A stretch of DNA of 64,000 nt from Fen-1273 sp035516035 (GCA_035516035.1 DATJAS010000059.1:1-64000), one strand, 5' to 3'. Shown: positions 25,901-34,076, counted from the first letter of the stretch. Numbers and translations: made by a program. Notes: generated by a model not told the origin, from the letters alone.

Positions 25901-26301
25901 GCCCGGATGACGGCCTCCCCGTTGACCTGAGGACGAGGAGCTCCTACCCGCTCCATTCGCCGGCGCGCGGCATGACCGTCGTCGTTCTTATCGGCGATCC
26001 GGCTGCCGTTGCTGAAAAGGTCGCCGCACTCGTGCCGCAGTCGTACGTGCTCTCCCAGAACTACCCGAACCCTTTTAATCCCACGACGACGATTCGCTAC
26101 GGGCTCCCGCAAAAGGGATCAGTGCAGATCACCGTGTACAACGCCCTGGGCCAGGAAGTCCGCAGGCTCGTGAACGGGGATCAGGACGCCGGCTACCACG
26201 AAGTGCAGTTCGACGGGACTGCGCTGGCATCGGGGGTCTACTTCTACAGGATACAGGCCGGAAGCTTCTCCATGACGAAGCGCTTCGTTCTCATCAGGTA
26301 G
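22963..26301 (+). CDS. secreted fibronectin type III repeat protein with T9SS sorting domain
   Basis: A 1112-aa protein: signal peptide (about 1-21), six tandem FN3-like repeats of 93-96 residues (about 28-595), and one divergent FN3 domain (about 596-690). A beta-rich region with Trp/Gly motifs follows (about 700-1020), then a type A T9SS C-terminal domain opening with 'SQNYPNPFNPTT' and ending 'GVYFYRIQAGSFSMTKRFVL'. Each repeat keeps S-F-x-A-N-W, T-x-Y-x-L-x-V-A-T-D, VGNV and Y-F-Y-R-V-R-A. The sorting domain sends cargo through the outer membrane by the type IX system. The start follows GGAG and a promoter. Role probably adhesive or polymer-binding; no enzyme domain seen. Confidence 0.9.
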   Translation: MKRWTWRLLPALCLLGAVARSQILPPNPPVANAASNITVTSFSANWNSSATATSYILQVATDSIFRIFVPNYNNINVGNVLTYSVTGLNPSTYYYYRVRANNAGGASAVSNFITLATLVPVPSALPATNVSQTSFTANWDTAATASAYLLDVATDTTFTSFVAGYAGLNVGNVITWNVAGLTGATKYFYRVRATNATGTSDNSNIIALLTVPSSPVATAATAIVQTSFSANWNASPGATTYTLEVATDSIFQIPVTGYAGLSVGNVLTRSVTGLSPSTTYYYHVWAGNTSGFSGPSNTIRLTTLVPIPPAPLAAAATNILQASFTANWNPSTGATGYFLDVATDTTFTSILPGYDNLSVGNVTTRSVTGLSGGTKYFYRVRANNGGGTSGSSNIISLTTVVATPAPPVGTAAANVTQTSFAATWTASAGATAYQIDVAADTNFTSMLPGYNNLGVGNVLSQSVPGLSPGTKYFYRVRASNVGGTSASSNVVSVTTVVATPAPPVATAATGISAASFTANWNPSSGATAYFLDVATDTGFTLILSSYGNLNVGNALSRSVTGLTPASKYFYRVRAGNAGGTSGSSNIVSATTPGVPPPAPVLSAPANGAAGVPATLTLAWNPSAGAAGYATQVSLDPSFASPFINDTAVTGLTKALASLALNTTYYWRVAAKNQYGTGAWSSPVFAFSTAASTALSGTVAYPSNPQQSDYRMVSIPGATGGSVADLVAGSGGNQGSDWRAFRVPASGVPAELSLADQVHPGEGVWLIRKNALLVMKSDTLPPLQSGGVYPVPLHAGWNIIGDPFEVPVLWSEISASNDLLTSDVIQGWSGSYGVDTVMVPFRGYYFYNADTTATTLNIPYPLPSTLQRVPPPAPVIDWTLNVGFESADNTDADCRLGVSRAGAPGALEIRKPPLAFAGGEIFFARRAADGTQGKFSTDYRTLTLPVEEWDVQVNRQGGCIGTLRFSGMELIPARFSVVLVSPDDGLPVDLRTRSSYPLHSPARGMTVVVLIGDPAAVAEKVAALVPQSYVLSQNYPNPFNPTTTIRYGLPQKGSVQITVYNALGQEVRRLVNGDQDAGYHEVQFDGTALASGVYFYRIQAGSFSMTKRFVLIR
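23044..24745 (+). repeat. six tandem FN3-coding repeats (279-288 bp each)
   Basis: Six in-frame units of 93, 93, 96, 96 and 96 codons measured between successive S-F-x-A-N-W motifs (residues 41, 134, 227, 323, 419, 515). They share protein motifs and much of the DNA around GGCAACGTC and TACTTCTACCG. Units 4-6 look most alike, suggesting later duplication at that end. Confidence 0.8.
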
Positions 26302-26313
26302 CGCCCGCTGCGG

Positions 26314-26345
26314 GAGGTTGCTTCGCAAAGAGCGCTCGCAATGAC
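26314..26345 (-). repeat. REP-like repeat, inverted copy
   Basis: The reverse complement reads GTCATTGCGAGCG ... CGAAGCAACCTC, the same ends as the copies at 26354 and 59133. With the next copy it forms a head-to-head pair, a BIME-like arrangement, between the FN3 gene and proS. Confidence 0.75.
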
Positions 26346-26353
26346 GGGGGAAT

Positions 26354-26418
26354 GTCATTGCGAGGGGCGCCGAAGCCGAAGGTGGCGCCACAGGCGCCTG
26401 CGCCCCGAAGCAATCTCC
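26354..26418 (+). repeat. REP-like repeat, direct copy with internal hairpin
   Basis: Starts GTCATTGCGAGGGGCGC and ends GCGCCCCGAAGCAATCTC, so the arms pair (GGGGCGC with GCGCCCC) around a 30-base insert that contains GGCGCCACAGGCGCC, itself a hairpin. This ending is a widespread intergenic repeat type in many bacterial lineages. Confidence 0.8.
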
Positions 26419-26510
26419 GACTTGCATTTTGCCCGCCTAATTCCGTATTGTGTTTATTCAACCAGCCTGCGCATTTCGCGCTCAATTCCGACTGCACGGA
26501 GAAGTTCATA

Positions 26511-27965
26511 ATGAGTGACAGCGACACCAGGGAAACCAAGGTCAAAATCACGCCCCGCGGGGAGGATTTTCCCCGCTGGTACACAGACGTCATCGCGGCG
26601 GCGGAGATGGCGGACTATTCCCCCGTGAAGGGATGCATGGTCATTCGTCCCTGGGGGTACGCGATCTGGGAAACGCTGCAGTCGACGCTCGACGGCATGC
26701 TGAAGGCGTCGGGGCACCAGAATGCCTATTTTCCCCTCTTCATCCCCGAGAGCTTCCTCAAGCGGGAGGCGGAACACGTGGAGGGGTTTTCCCCCGAGCT
26801 GGCCGTCGTGACGCATGCCGGAGGGAAAAAGCTCGAAGAGCCGCTTGTCGTCAGGCCGACGTCGGAGACGATCATTTACGACAGCTTCTCACAGTGGGTG
26901 CATTCCTGGCGCGATCTCCCGCTCCTCATCAACCAGTGGAGCAATGTCGTCCGATGGGAAATGCGGACGCGCCTCTTCCTCAGGACGACGGAGTTCCTCT
27001 GGCAGGAGGGACACACGGCACACGCCACTCATGATGAAGCGGAACAGGAGGTGCTTTCGATTCTCGACAAATACCGGCGGCTTGCAGAAGAGACGATGGC
27101 AATCCCCGTGATCCCCGGTGTAAAGTCGGACAGCGAGAAGTTCGCGGGTGCCCGCCGCACGCACGCCATCGAGGCCCTGATGCAGGACGGGAAGGCCCTC
27201 CAGTGCGGGACGTCGCACGATCTCGGCCAGAATTTCTCACGCGCGTTCGGCGTGAAGTTTCTCGACGCGGAGGGGAAGGAGGAGTACGCCTGGCAGACGA
27301 GCTGGGGGGTAAGCACGCGCCTGATCGGGGCGCTGATCATGGTGCACGGCGACGACAGGGGGATCGTCCTCCCGCCGAACGTCGCCCCGCTCAAGGCGGT
27401 GTTCGTCCCGATCTGGAAAAACGACGCGCAGCGGACGGAACTGACGACCGCGGCAACGCGAATGGCGGAGGATCTACGCAAGGCGGGAATCTCCTGCCGT
27501 GTTGATGACCGGGATCTTCGCCCCGCATGGCGGTACTACGAATGGGAACGGAAGGGCGTCCCCCTGAGGATCGAAATCGGCCCGCGCGACATGGAACAGT
27601 CGCAGGTGACGATGGTCCGGCGCGACGCCGAAGGGAAGATTGCGGCACCGCAGGCCGGCATCGCCGGCACGGTGGGGCGCGTGCTCGGAGAGATACAGGC
27701 CGGCATGTTCGAGCGCGCACGGAAGTTCCGCGACGACAACACGTTCACGGTTTCGGGCTGGAAGGAACTCGCGGATATCCTCGGCGGAAAGGGAGGATTT
27801 GTGCGGGCGCCCTGGTGTGGTGCGGCAGCGTGCGAGGCGAGGATCAAGGAGGAGACGAAAGGGACGATCAGGGTTATCCCCGCAGACGCATCATCGCATC
27901 CCGGGAATTGCGTTGCGTGCGGCGCGCCGGCGACGATGTCGCCTCTCTTTGCGGTGGCATACTAG
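26511..27965 (+). CDS. proS: prolyl-tRNA synthetase, type 3 (archaeal/eukaryotic-like)
   Basis: Charges tRNA-Pro; 484 aa. It lacks the editing insertion of the long bacterial type and carries the C-terminal zinc-like module of the short type (C-G-A-A-A-C ... NCVACGAP). Class II motifs are clear: motif 2 'RTTEFLWQEGHTAH', 'RPTSETIIYDSF' and motif 3 GDDRGIVLPP. The ATG at 26511 follows CGGAGAA. A weaker promoter (TTG at 26422, 21 bp, TATTGTGT) lies upstream, after the repeat pair. Confidence 0.95.
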   Translation: MSDSDTRETKVKITPRGEDFPRWYTDVIAAAEMADYSPVKGCMVIRPWGYAIWETLQSTLDGMLKASGHQNAYFPLFIPESFLKREAEHVEGFSPELAVVTHAGGKKLEEPLVVRPTSETIIYDSFSQWVHSWRDLPLLINQWSNVVRWEMRTRLFLRTTEFLWQEGHTAHATHDEAEQEVLSILDKYRRLAEETMAIPVIPGVKSDSEKFAGARRTHAIEALMQDGKALQCGTSHDLGQNFSRAFGVKFLDAEGKEEYAWQTSWGVSTRLIGALIMVHGDDRGIVLPPNVAPLKAVFVPIWKNDAQRTELTTAATRMAEDLRKAGISCRVDDRDLRPAWRYYEWERKGVPLRIEIGPRDMEQSQVTMVRRDAEGKIAAPQAGIAGTVGRVLGEIQAGMFERARKFRDDNTFTVSGWKELADILGGKGGFVRAPWCGAAACEARIKEETKGTIRVIPADASSHPGNCVACGAPATMSPLFAVAY

Positions 27966-27981
27966 AGTTCAGGTGCGCGGT

Positions 27982-29466
27982 TCACTCGCCCCACGATAGC
28001 CGCAGGAGGTAGACGTCGTACGCGTCCCCCTCCCGGCCCATTGTCCCGAGTCGCCCGATCCGCTCATGCCGGAGCGGCGCGACGGCGGCGAGTGCGGGTG
28101 CCGAAGCTTTCCAGGATGCGGCGCATGAATCGATCCCCGGCGTCGCACGCCGGGCGATCACGAAGCGGGGACGGTAGCGGGCGATGAGTGCTGTGTCCGC
28201 CGCGGTCCCCGCTTCGCGCGTGTGAATCGAGACAAGTCCTCCCGTGTCAATGATCGGCCTCCCCGAGTAGTATCCCACGATTCCCACATCCGCCACCATG
28301 ACCGACCCCGTATCCGGGGCAGCTCCAAGCTCTCTTCCCATCGATGCGTACACGGATTGGAATCCGCTGACGAATGCCCGGATCGGCTCCAGGTGGAGCG
28401 TGAGGAAGAGGGCTGCCTGTACCACGCCGATGCCGATCGCTGCGCGGGGGAGCCAGCGTCTCGCGCCGGCGGATGCGAGAAGGCGAACCATCAGCAATGC
28501 CGCCGCGGGGTGGATGATGAGCAGGTAGCGCGAGATCATGTTCGTTCCCTTCAGCGCATACATGCCGAGGAGGAGCACGCTGAACACGAAGAAAAGCGCC
28601 TCTCCCGGGGGGATCCCGCGGAACACCTGGCGCGAAAAATGCCCGGTAATCACGAGGAAGCCCGCCAGCAGCAGAAGATCGGGGTACGTGCCTCCGACCA
28701 CCGCCGTGAAGCGATAGAGGGATTCGGCGTCGAACAGTGATCCCGTCTTGAACGAGGTCATGGGGAGGAACGCGTGGAAGTAGAGCGAAGCTGCCATGAA
28801 CCAGCACGCAAAGAGGATGGCGGTCACCGCAAAATATGCCGCGGCGTTCCACCCGGTTCCCGGGGTCTGCCTTGCCCCCGGGTCCTGGTATGATTTCCCG
28901 CCCCGCCGGAAAGAAAGTGCAATGGCGCAGGCTAGGGGAATAAGGATGAACTCCGGCCTGTCGAGAAACGCCGTGAGCGAGAGGAGCGCATTGCGGAGCG
29001 AATGTGCGGTTGACCATGAGCGGAGTATGAGCACCGCCACGAAGAGCGTGAGTCCGGTCTCCATGCCGGTCATCATCCACCGGAACATGACAGCGTTCAC
29101 GAGATATATGGCCAGTCCGGCGAGGACGCCCCGGAGGGGAAGCCGGAGCTTGGTGGAGAGATATCCGGCGAAGAGCGCGGCGGATCCGACGGTGAGGAGC
29201 GCTGAGAGGACTCTCCCGGTAAGGACGACGTTCCCCGTGAGGAGGGAAAAACCGGCGCAGACAATGACCCAGAGTATGCTCGTCGAGCCGTACGAGGGGT
29301 ACGGCGTGTTGTAGCCGAAGACCCCGTGCGTTGCCAGGTTTCGCGCGAACGTGAAATGGATGAACGCATCGTCGCCGGTATAGCCGGGGATCACCAGGAG
29401 GTTGAGCGCGATCAGCGCCGCGGGGAGGACGGCGACCGCCGTGCGGAGCACCCGCGCTTCGTTCAT
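27982..29466 (-). CDS. GT-C type membrane glycosyltransferase-like protein
   Basis: A 494-aa protein with about ten to eleven hydrophobic segments. The first luminal loop has the acidic 'GYTGDDAFIHFTFARNLA', typical of GT-C transferases that use polyprenyl-phosphate sugars, followed by 'YPSYGSTSILWVI'. A soluble C-terminal part (about 400-494) carries VADVGIVGYYSG and IDTGGL. The ATG at 29466 overlaps the rsmE stop (ATGA), so it is the last gene of the long fab operon. Sugar and acceptor are unknown. Confidence 0.8.
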   Translation of the reverse strand: MNEARVLRTAVAVLPAALIALNLLVIPGYTGDDAFIHFTFARNLATHGVFGYNTPYPSYGSTSILWVIVCAGFSLLTGNVVLTGRVLSALLTVGSAALFAGYLSTKLRLPLRGVLAGLAIYLVNAVMFRWMMTGMETGLTLFVAVLILRSWSTAHSLRNALLSLTAFLDRPEFILIPLACAIALSFRRGGKSYQDPGARQTPGTGWNAAAYFAVTAILFACWFMAASLYFHAFLPMTSFKTGSLFDAESLYRFTAVVGGTYPDLLLLAGFLVITGHFSRQVFRGIPPGEALFFVFSVLLLGMYALKGTNMISRYLLIIHPAAALLMVRLLASAGARRWLPRAAIGIGVVQAALFLTLHLEPIRAFVSGFQSVYASMGRELGAAPDTGSVMVADVGIVGYYSGRPIIDTGGLVSIHTREAGTAADTALIARYRPRFVIARRATPGIDSCAASWKASAPALAAVAPLRHERIGRLGTMGREGDAYDVYLLRLSWGE

Positions 29467-30173
29467 CTGCCGGGCTCCCGCGCCATGACCAGCGCGCAGG
29501 CGGCGACCGCCGCAGTCTCGGCGCGCAGGCGCCGGGTCCCGAGCGACACAGGTCGGAACCCGGCCCCCCGGGCGGCATCGATCTCGGCATTGCTGAACCC
29601 GCCTTCCGGCCCGATACAGAGCGCGACCCCGCCGGAGTCGCCGATGAGTGCCGCGTCGAACGGCCGTGCGGCCTCCTGGTGGGGGATCAACTTCAGGGCT
29701 GCACTGCACGCCGTGAGGAAGTCCCCAAAGAGGTGGGGGCGTTCGACCCGGGGGAGGACGCACCGCCCGGACTGTTTCATCGCGGCAACGCACAGCTTTT
29801 GCCACCGCTCTGTTTTCCCCTGCCGCGGGATCGTCCGCTCCGTGAGGAGGGGGATGATTCGCGAGACGCCGAGTTCCACCGACTTCTCCACGAGGTAGTC
29901 GAAACGCGAAGGGTTCTTCAGCATTCCAGCGGCGAGCGTCAGGTCCAGTGAAGGCTCGTGCAACCGGTCGTGCGCCGCGCTGATCCGGCAACGTGCCTCG
30001 CGCCTCCCGATCGTCTCCAGGACGGCGTCGTAGGCGTGCCCCTCGCCGTCGACGACCCGGAGCGCGTCTCCCTCGCGCAGGCGCATCACGTGCGTGAGAT
30101 GGGAGAACTCCTCACCGTCGATCGTGAGCGTGGGGGGAGTGATCGCCGGCGGCGGGGCGTAGAAATATTCCAT
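29463..30173 (-). CDS. rsmE: 16S rRNA (uracil-1498-N3)-methyltransferase
   Basis: A SPOUT-class methyltransferase of 236 aa that methylates U1498 in the 30S decoding region. It has an N-terminal PUA-like part (FYAPPPAI, HLTHVMRLREGD), followed by 'EKSVELGVSRIIPLLTERT', and the C-terminal SAM-binding knot 'CIGPEGGFSNAEID' with LGTRRLRAETA. The ATG at 30173 lies 2 bases from the stop of the Omp85-like gene; the open frame beyond that belongs to that gene's shadow. Confidence 0.95.
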   Translation of the reverse strand: MEYFYAPPPAITPPTLTIDGEEFSHLTHVMRLREGDALRVVDGEGHAYDAVLETIGRREARCRISAAHDRLHEPSLDLTLAAGMLKNPSRFDYLVEKSVELGVSRIIPLLTERTIPRQGKTERWQKLCVAAMKQSGRCVLPRVERPHLFGDFLTACSAALKLIPHQEAARPFDAALIGDSGGVALCIGPEGGFSNAEIDAARGAGFRPVSLGTRRLRAETAAVAACALVMAREPGR

Positions 30174-30175
30174 CC

Positions 30176-31528
30176 TCAGATGTTCCCGCGGATGTCGATG
30201 ATGAACTGGCCGACGCCGTCCAGGTTCCAGGCGTACTCCGTCCGGAGGATCACGCTGTAGGGAAGGAGGAAGTGGATGCCGGTGCCGTATCCCGTTGCCA
30301 GGGACGTGAACTGCAGGCGGTCCCCCCGGTACCAGGTGGTACCCGTGTCCGTGAAGAGGACAAGCGTGACGCCGAACCGCCACACGGAGAATTCCGACGG
30401 GATCTGCACCGCGGAGAAGAAGAACGTCCTGGGGTCAAGCAGCGAGAAGCGGATTTCGGCAGTGCCGCCGGCGATGTCTTCCCCCTCCATCACCACGTGG
30501 TAGTAGCCCCTGATCCGCTCACCGGTGCCGAAGTATGTGTGAGCGTACGTCGGGACCAGGCCTCCCGACACGACGGAGCCGAACAACCGTGTGGCGAGAG
30601 AGAAGCTCGGAGCGAAGGGGAGGTACTCCCGCGCGTCGGCCCCGAACCGGGTGTAGCCGACCGCGGACTCCCCGAACCCGCTCCGTGAGACGTAGAGCGA
30701 GAGCATCGAGCCGCTCGTGGCGTACTCCTTGAGGTTCCGCGAATCGTACAGGTAGCTGGCCGTCGCGTAGAGATACCTGTCCGTTCCCCCCGGGGAGACG
30801 GTACGGCCGGGCAGATACGACGTCACGTTGGCCTCGTGGAACCCGACATTGATGCCCGCGCTCGAGTACAGGGAGTACCGCTTCCCGAGCGTCCCGTTCA
30901 CATCGAAGTGCCGCTCGTAGAAGTCCCCCGTCAGCTCTTCCTGGACCACGCTCCTGTTCTTCACGCGCGAGTAGCTCGTCGAGAGTCCCGCGTACAGGTT
31001 GTCCTCGCGGTCGATCTGCGGGTCGGTGAACGAGAAGGCGATCGAGGGGTCGTACCCGAATATCAGCGAGCCGTAGAGTGTCTGGTTCCTCCCCCGGAAG
31101 TTGTAGTGGAGCAGGCCCGCGCCGAAGAAGATCTTGTGCGGATCGCCGTCGCGGAAGCCGAAGATCGGTATGGGGATGATGTACCACCGCTCCCGGACCT
31201 CGACGAAGAGGAACCGCACGGAGCCGACGGAATCGTACATCATGTCGACGTTCGTGAAGAGGCCCAGGCTGTAGATCCGTTCACGGTCGTATTCCATCGC
31301 CTCGTTCGTCACCTGTGAACCGGGCCGGAGCGTCATTTCATCCAGGATCACGTACGTCTGCGTCTTCTCGTTCCCCGACACGATGATGGTGTCGACGATG
31401 CCCAGGACGCGGACGCGCGTTGTGTCGGAGGGGAATGCCCGCGCGCTCCCTGCAAGTGCGAGCACGGCCGCCGGGAGCAGGAGGAGGCGGCCCGGGGAGG
31501 GATTCGGGAACAACGCGCGGAATGTCAT
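30176..31528 (-). CDS. Omp85-family outer-membrane protein with one POTRA-like domain
   Basis: A 450-aa protein: signal peptide (about 1-31), a single POTRA-like domain (about 38-110: VDTIIVSGNEKTQTYVILDEM, YDRERIYSLGLFTNV, VRFLFVEVRERW) and a 16-strand-type barrel to the C-terminus. The barrel holds 'GTGERIRGYY', matching the conserved VRGY/F loop of Omp85 proteins. It is much shorter than BamA (five POTRA domains) and resembles small Omp85/patatin-type translocators. The start overlaps the CoA-binding gene stop (ATGA). Function in protein or lipid export is not known. Confidence 0.82.
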   Translation of the reverse strand: MTFRALFPNPSPGRLLLLPAAVLALAGSARAFPSDTTRVRVLGIVDTIIVSGNEKTQTYVILDEMTLRPGSQVTNEAMEYDRERIYSLGLFTNVDMMYDSVGSVRFLFVEVRERWYIIPIPIFGFRDGDPHKIFFGAGLLHYNFRGRNQTLYGSLIFGYDPSIAFSFTDPQIDREDNLYAGLSTSYSRVKNRSVVQEELTGDFYERHFDVNGTLGKRYSLYSSAGINVGFHEANVTSYLPGRTVSPGGTDRYLYATASYLYDSRNLKEYATSGSMLSLYVSRSGFGESAVGYTRFGADAREYLPFAPSFSLATRLFGSVVSGGLVPTYAHTYFGTGERIRGYYHVVMEGEDIAGGTAEIRFSLLDPRTFFFSAVQIPSEFSVWRFGVTLVLFTDTGTTWYRGDRLQFTSLATGYGTGIHFLLPYSVILRTEYAWNLDGVGQFIIDIRGNI

Positions 31529-31938
31529 GCGAGGAGCCGTCTGTGGTCGGCCATGATGCACCGGTCGGCGACCACGTCGAGTCCCGCTGACGCAGCGCGT
31601 TCGGAGGCCACCTCGTCGACCGTGTCGAGCTGGAGCCAGAGGGCGCGCGCGCCGCTCCGGATGGCGGAATCGACGATGGGAGGGACGAATTCGGGGCGGC
31701 GGAAGACGTCCACGATGTCCACCGGCTCACCGATCGATTCGAGGTCCGGGTAGGCCTTCAGCCCAAGGACCTCCGTGAGCGCCGGGTTGACCGGGATGAC
31801 GGTGTACCCCTGGCGGAGCAGGTACTGTGCCACGCTGTTGCTGTCGCGTGCCGGGTTCGCCGAGCACCCGACGACGGCGATCGTGCGAGAGCGGCGGAGG
31901 AGGGAGATGATGTCGGCGTCGGTCGTGATGAAGGGCAT
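31525..31938 (-). CDS. CoA-binding protein (YccU-like)
   Basis: A 137-aa single-domain Rossmann-fold protein of the CoA_binding family. It has the glycine-rich 'TIAVVGCSANPARDSN', 'YTVIPVNP' and the C-terminal 'ADRCIMADHRRL'. Members bind CoA or acyl-CoA and are mostly uncharacterised. It lies 8 bases after rnc and overlaps the Omp85-like gene, at the tail of the fatty-acid operon, where a CoA sensor would be sensible; that is inference. Confidence 0.88.
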   Translation of the reverse strand: MPFITTDADIISLLRRSRTIAVVGCSANPARDSNSVAQYLLRQGYTVIPVNPALTEVLGLKAYPDLESIGEPVDIVDVFRRPEFVPPIVDSAIRSGARALWLQLDTVDEVASERAASAGLDVVADRCIMADHRRLLA

Positions 31939-31946
31939 GGCCCGGG

Positions 31947-32720
31947 TCAGGTCATCTGTTCCAGGACGCGCGATGCGGCAGCCTGCTCGGCCTCTTTCTT
32001 GTTTTTGCCGGACCCGCGCCCCCTGCGCCCGTTGGTGAGCGCGACCTCGACAGTGAACGTCCTGTCGTGGTCCGGTCCCTCTTCCTGCACGATCGAGTAG
32101 CGAGGGATCCCGAGCCCGTTCGCCTGGGCGTATTCCAGGAGCATGCTCTTGTAGTTCTCGTCCGCGGTCACCACGGCGCCGCTCTTGAGGGCGCTCAGCA
32201 CCCTGTTCTGCACGAATCGCCTGGCGGCCTCGAACCCCCCGTCGAGGTAGATCGCGGCGATGATCGCCTCGAACGTATCGGCGGCGATCGTGTCAAGTCC
32301 CTTGCCCGGACCGCTGGAGGCGCTGGGGCTGGTCAGGATGAAGTCAGAGAGTCCGATTGCCCTTGCGTACGCGGCCAGCGCCTTCCGGTTGACTAGCCGT
32401 GAGCGCATCTTGGTCAGGTCGCCCTCCTCGGCGCGCGGGTACTGGCCGTACAGGTACTCTCCCACGATGAGATTGAGGATCGAATCGCCGAGAAACTCCA
32501 TGCGCTCGTTGGACGTGCCCGCGTGGTGGCGTCGCTGGAGATAGGACCGGTGCAGGAGGGCGCGGACAAAGAGGTCGCTGCTCTGGATGCGGTAGCCGAT
32601 GCGGCGCTCGAACTCGCGGAGGCGCGTCCTGTCCACGAGTCGGGCTTCGTCCCCGGAGCCGGGCGCGGGACGCTCCTGTCGCCGGAAGAGCCCCGCGAGA
32701 AGATGGCGCAGCCGCTCCAT
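31947..32720 (-). CDS. rnc: ribonuclease III
   Basis: Double-strand RNA endonuclease, 257 aa. The nuclease domain has the signature 'NERMEFLGDSILNLI' and the second metal site in 'DTFEAIIAAIYLDGG'. A dsRNA-binding domain fills the last 70 residues, ending in KNKKEAEQAAASRVLE. About 30 extra basic residues precede the catalytic domain. It follows fabF by 7 bases, the acpP-fabF-rnc order common in this phylum. Confidence 0.96.
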   Translation of the reverse strand: MERLRHLLAGLFRRQERPAPGSGDEARLVDRTRLREFERRIGYRIQSSDLFVRALLHRSYLQRRHHAGTSNERMEFLGDSILNLIVGEYLYGQYPRAEEGDLTKMRSRLVNRKALAAYARAIGLSDFILTSPSASSGPGKGLDTIAADTFEAIIAAIYLDGGFEAARRFVQNRVLSALKSGAVVTADENYKSMLLEYAQANGLGIPRYSIVQEEGPDHDRTFTVEVALTNGRRGRGSGKNKKEAEQAAASRVLEQMT

Positions 32721-32727
32721 ACAGCCT

Positions 32728-33981
32728 TTAGTTGGTAAACTTCTTCACCAGCAGTGTGGCGTTGTGGCCGCCGAAGCCGAACGTGTTGCTCAGGGCGTAT
32801 GTGACCACCCGCCGCGCTGCCACGTTGGGGGTGTAGTCGAGGTCGCACGCCGGATCGGGTTTCTCGTAGTTGATCGTCGGGGGGATCAGGTCATTCTTGC
32901 ACGCCAGGATTGCCGCGATCGCCTCCACGGCGCCGGCCGCGCCGAGCAGGTGGCCGGTCATCGATTTGGTGGAGCTGATCTTCATTGTGCGGGCATGGTC
33001 CCCGAAGACGGTCTTGATCGCCTGCGTCTCGCTGATATCCCCGAGCGGCGTGGACGTCCCGTGCACGTTGATATAGTCGACCTGCCCGGGCGTGATGCCC
33101 GCGTCCTTCAGCGAGCGGCGCATCGAACGGACCGCGCCGTCGCCCCCTTCGGGGGGCGCGGTGATGTGGTGCGCGTCGGCCGTGAAGCCGATCCCCACCA
33201 TCTCGCAGTAGATCTTCGCGCCGCGTGCCCTGGCGTGCTCCAGTTCTTCCAGGATGAGCGCCCCGCCCCCTTCGCCCATCACGAACCCGTCGCGGTCCGC
33301 GTCGAACGGCCGGCTGGCGCGCTCGGGCGCGTCGTTGCGCGTGGAGAGGGCGCGCATGGCGTTGAACCCGCCGAGGCCCATGGGCGTGATGGGTGCCTCC
33401 GAGCCGCCGCACACCATCACGTCCGCGTCGCCGTACTGGATGATCCTGTAGGCGTCGCCGATCGCGTGTGAGGCGGTCGCACAGGCCGAGACGGTCGCGT
33501 AGTTCGGCCCCTTGAACCCGTGCTTGATGGAGATGTTCCCGCTGGCGATGTCGGGGATCAGCATGGGGATGAAGAAGGGGCTGATCCGGCCGGGACCGCC
33601 GCCGATGAGGTTCTTGAACTGCGTGTCGTAGGTTGCCATCCCCCCGATCCCCGACCCGAACACCACGCCGTACCGGTCGGGGTCGTCGTCCTTGATCGCG
33701 ATTGCCGAGTCCGCGACCGCCTGGTCGCACGAGATGATCGCGAACTGCGTGAACGGGTCCATCCGCTGTGCGCTCTTGCGGTCGAGGTGGTCGGTCGCCT
33801 TGTAGCCTTTCAGCTCGCAGGCAAAATGAGTGTCGTATGCCGCCGTGTCAAAATACGTGATGGGCGCGGCGCCGCTCTTTCCCGCGACCAGGTTCTTCCA
33901 GTACTCTTCCACGGTATTGCCGAGGGGCGTCACCGCCCCCAGGCCCGTGACGACGACCCTGCGCTTGCCGTTGGTGCTCAT
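32728..33981 (-). CDS. fabF: beta-ketoacyl-ACP synthase II
   Basis: Condenses malonyl-ACP with acyl-ACP in fatty-acid elongation, cytoplasmic, 417 aa. The catalytic Cys-His-His triad is seen in TVSACATASHA, NVHGTSTPLGD and KSMTGHLLGAAG. The ATG at 33981 has GGAG upstream and a start like homologues (RRVVVTGLGAVTPLGN). A 112-base gap with two strong hairpins separates it from acpP. Confidence 0.97.
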   Translation of the reverse strand: MSTNGKRRVVVTGLGAVTPLGNTVEEYWKNLVAGKSGAAPITYFDTAAYDTHFACELKGYKATDHLDRKSAQRMDPFTQFAIISCDQAVADSAIAIKDDDPDRYGVVFGSGIGGMATYDTQFKNLIGGGPGRISPFFIPMLIPDIASGNISIKHGFKGPNYATVSACATASHAIGDAYRIIQYGDADVMVCGGSEAPITPMGLGGFNAMRALSTRNDAPERASRPFDADRDGFVMGEGGGALILEELEHARARGAKIYCEMVGIGFTADAHHITAPPEGGDGAVRSMRRSLKDAGITPGQVDYINVHGTSTPLGDISETQAIKTVFGDHARTMKISSTKSMTGHLLGAAGAVEAIAAILACKNDLIPPTINYEKPDPACDLDYTPNVAARRVVTYALSNTFGFGGHNATLLVKKFTN

Positions 33982-34006
33982 GCTCTCCTGATCTCCTTCC
34001 TGTTCG

Positions 34007-34076
34007 CCCGCCGGATGAGACACGCCCGGCGGGTGTCCGGGCGTGGTTCCCGCCCCCGCTCGGTAAGGGGGGCGGG
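34007..34076 (-). promoter_or_regulatory. two consecutive GC-rich hairpins between acpP and fabF
   Basis: CCCGCCCCC (34049-34057) pairs with GGGGGCGGG (34068-34076), and CCCGCCGG (34007-34014) pairs with CCGGCGGG (34026-34033). No T-run follows on the minus strand, so they are not standard terminators. They could block 3' decay of the short acpP message or lower fabF expression. Confidence 0.5.
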
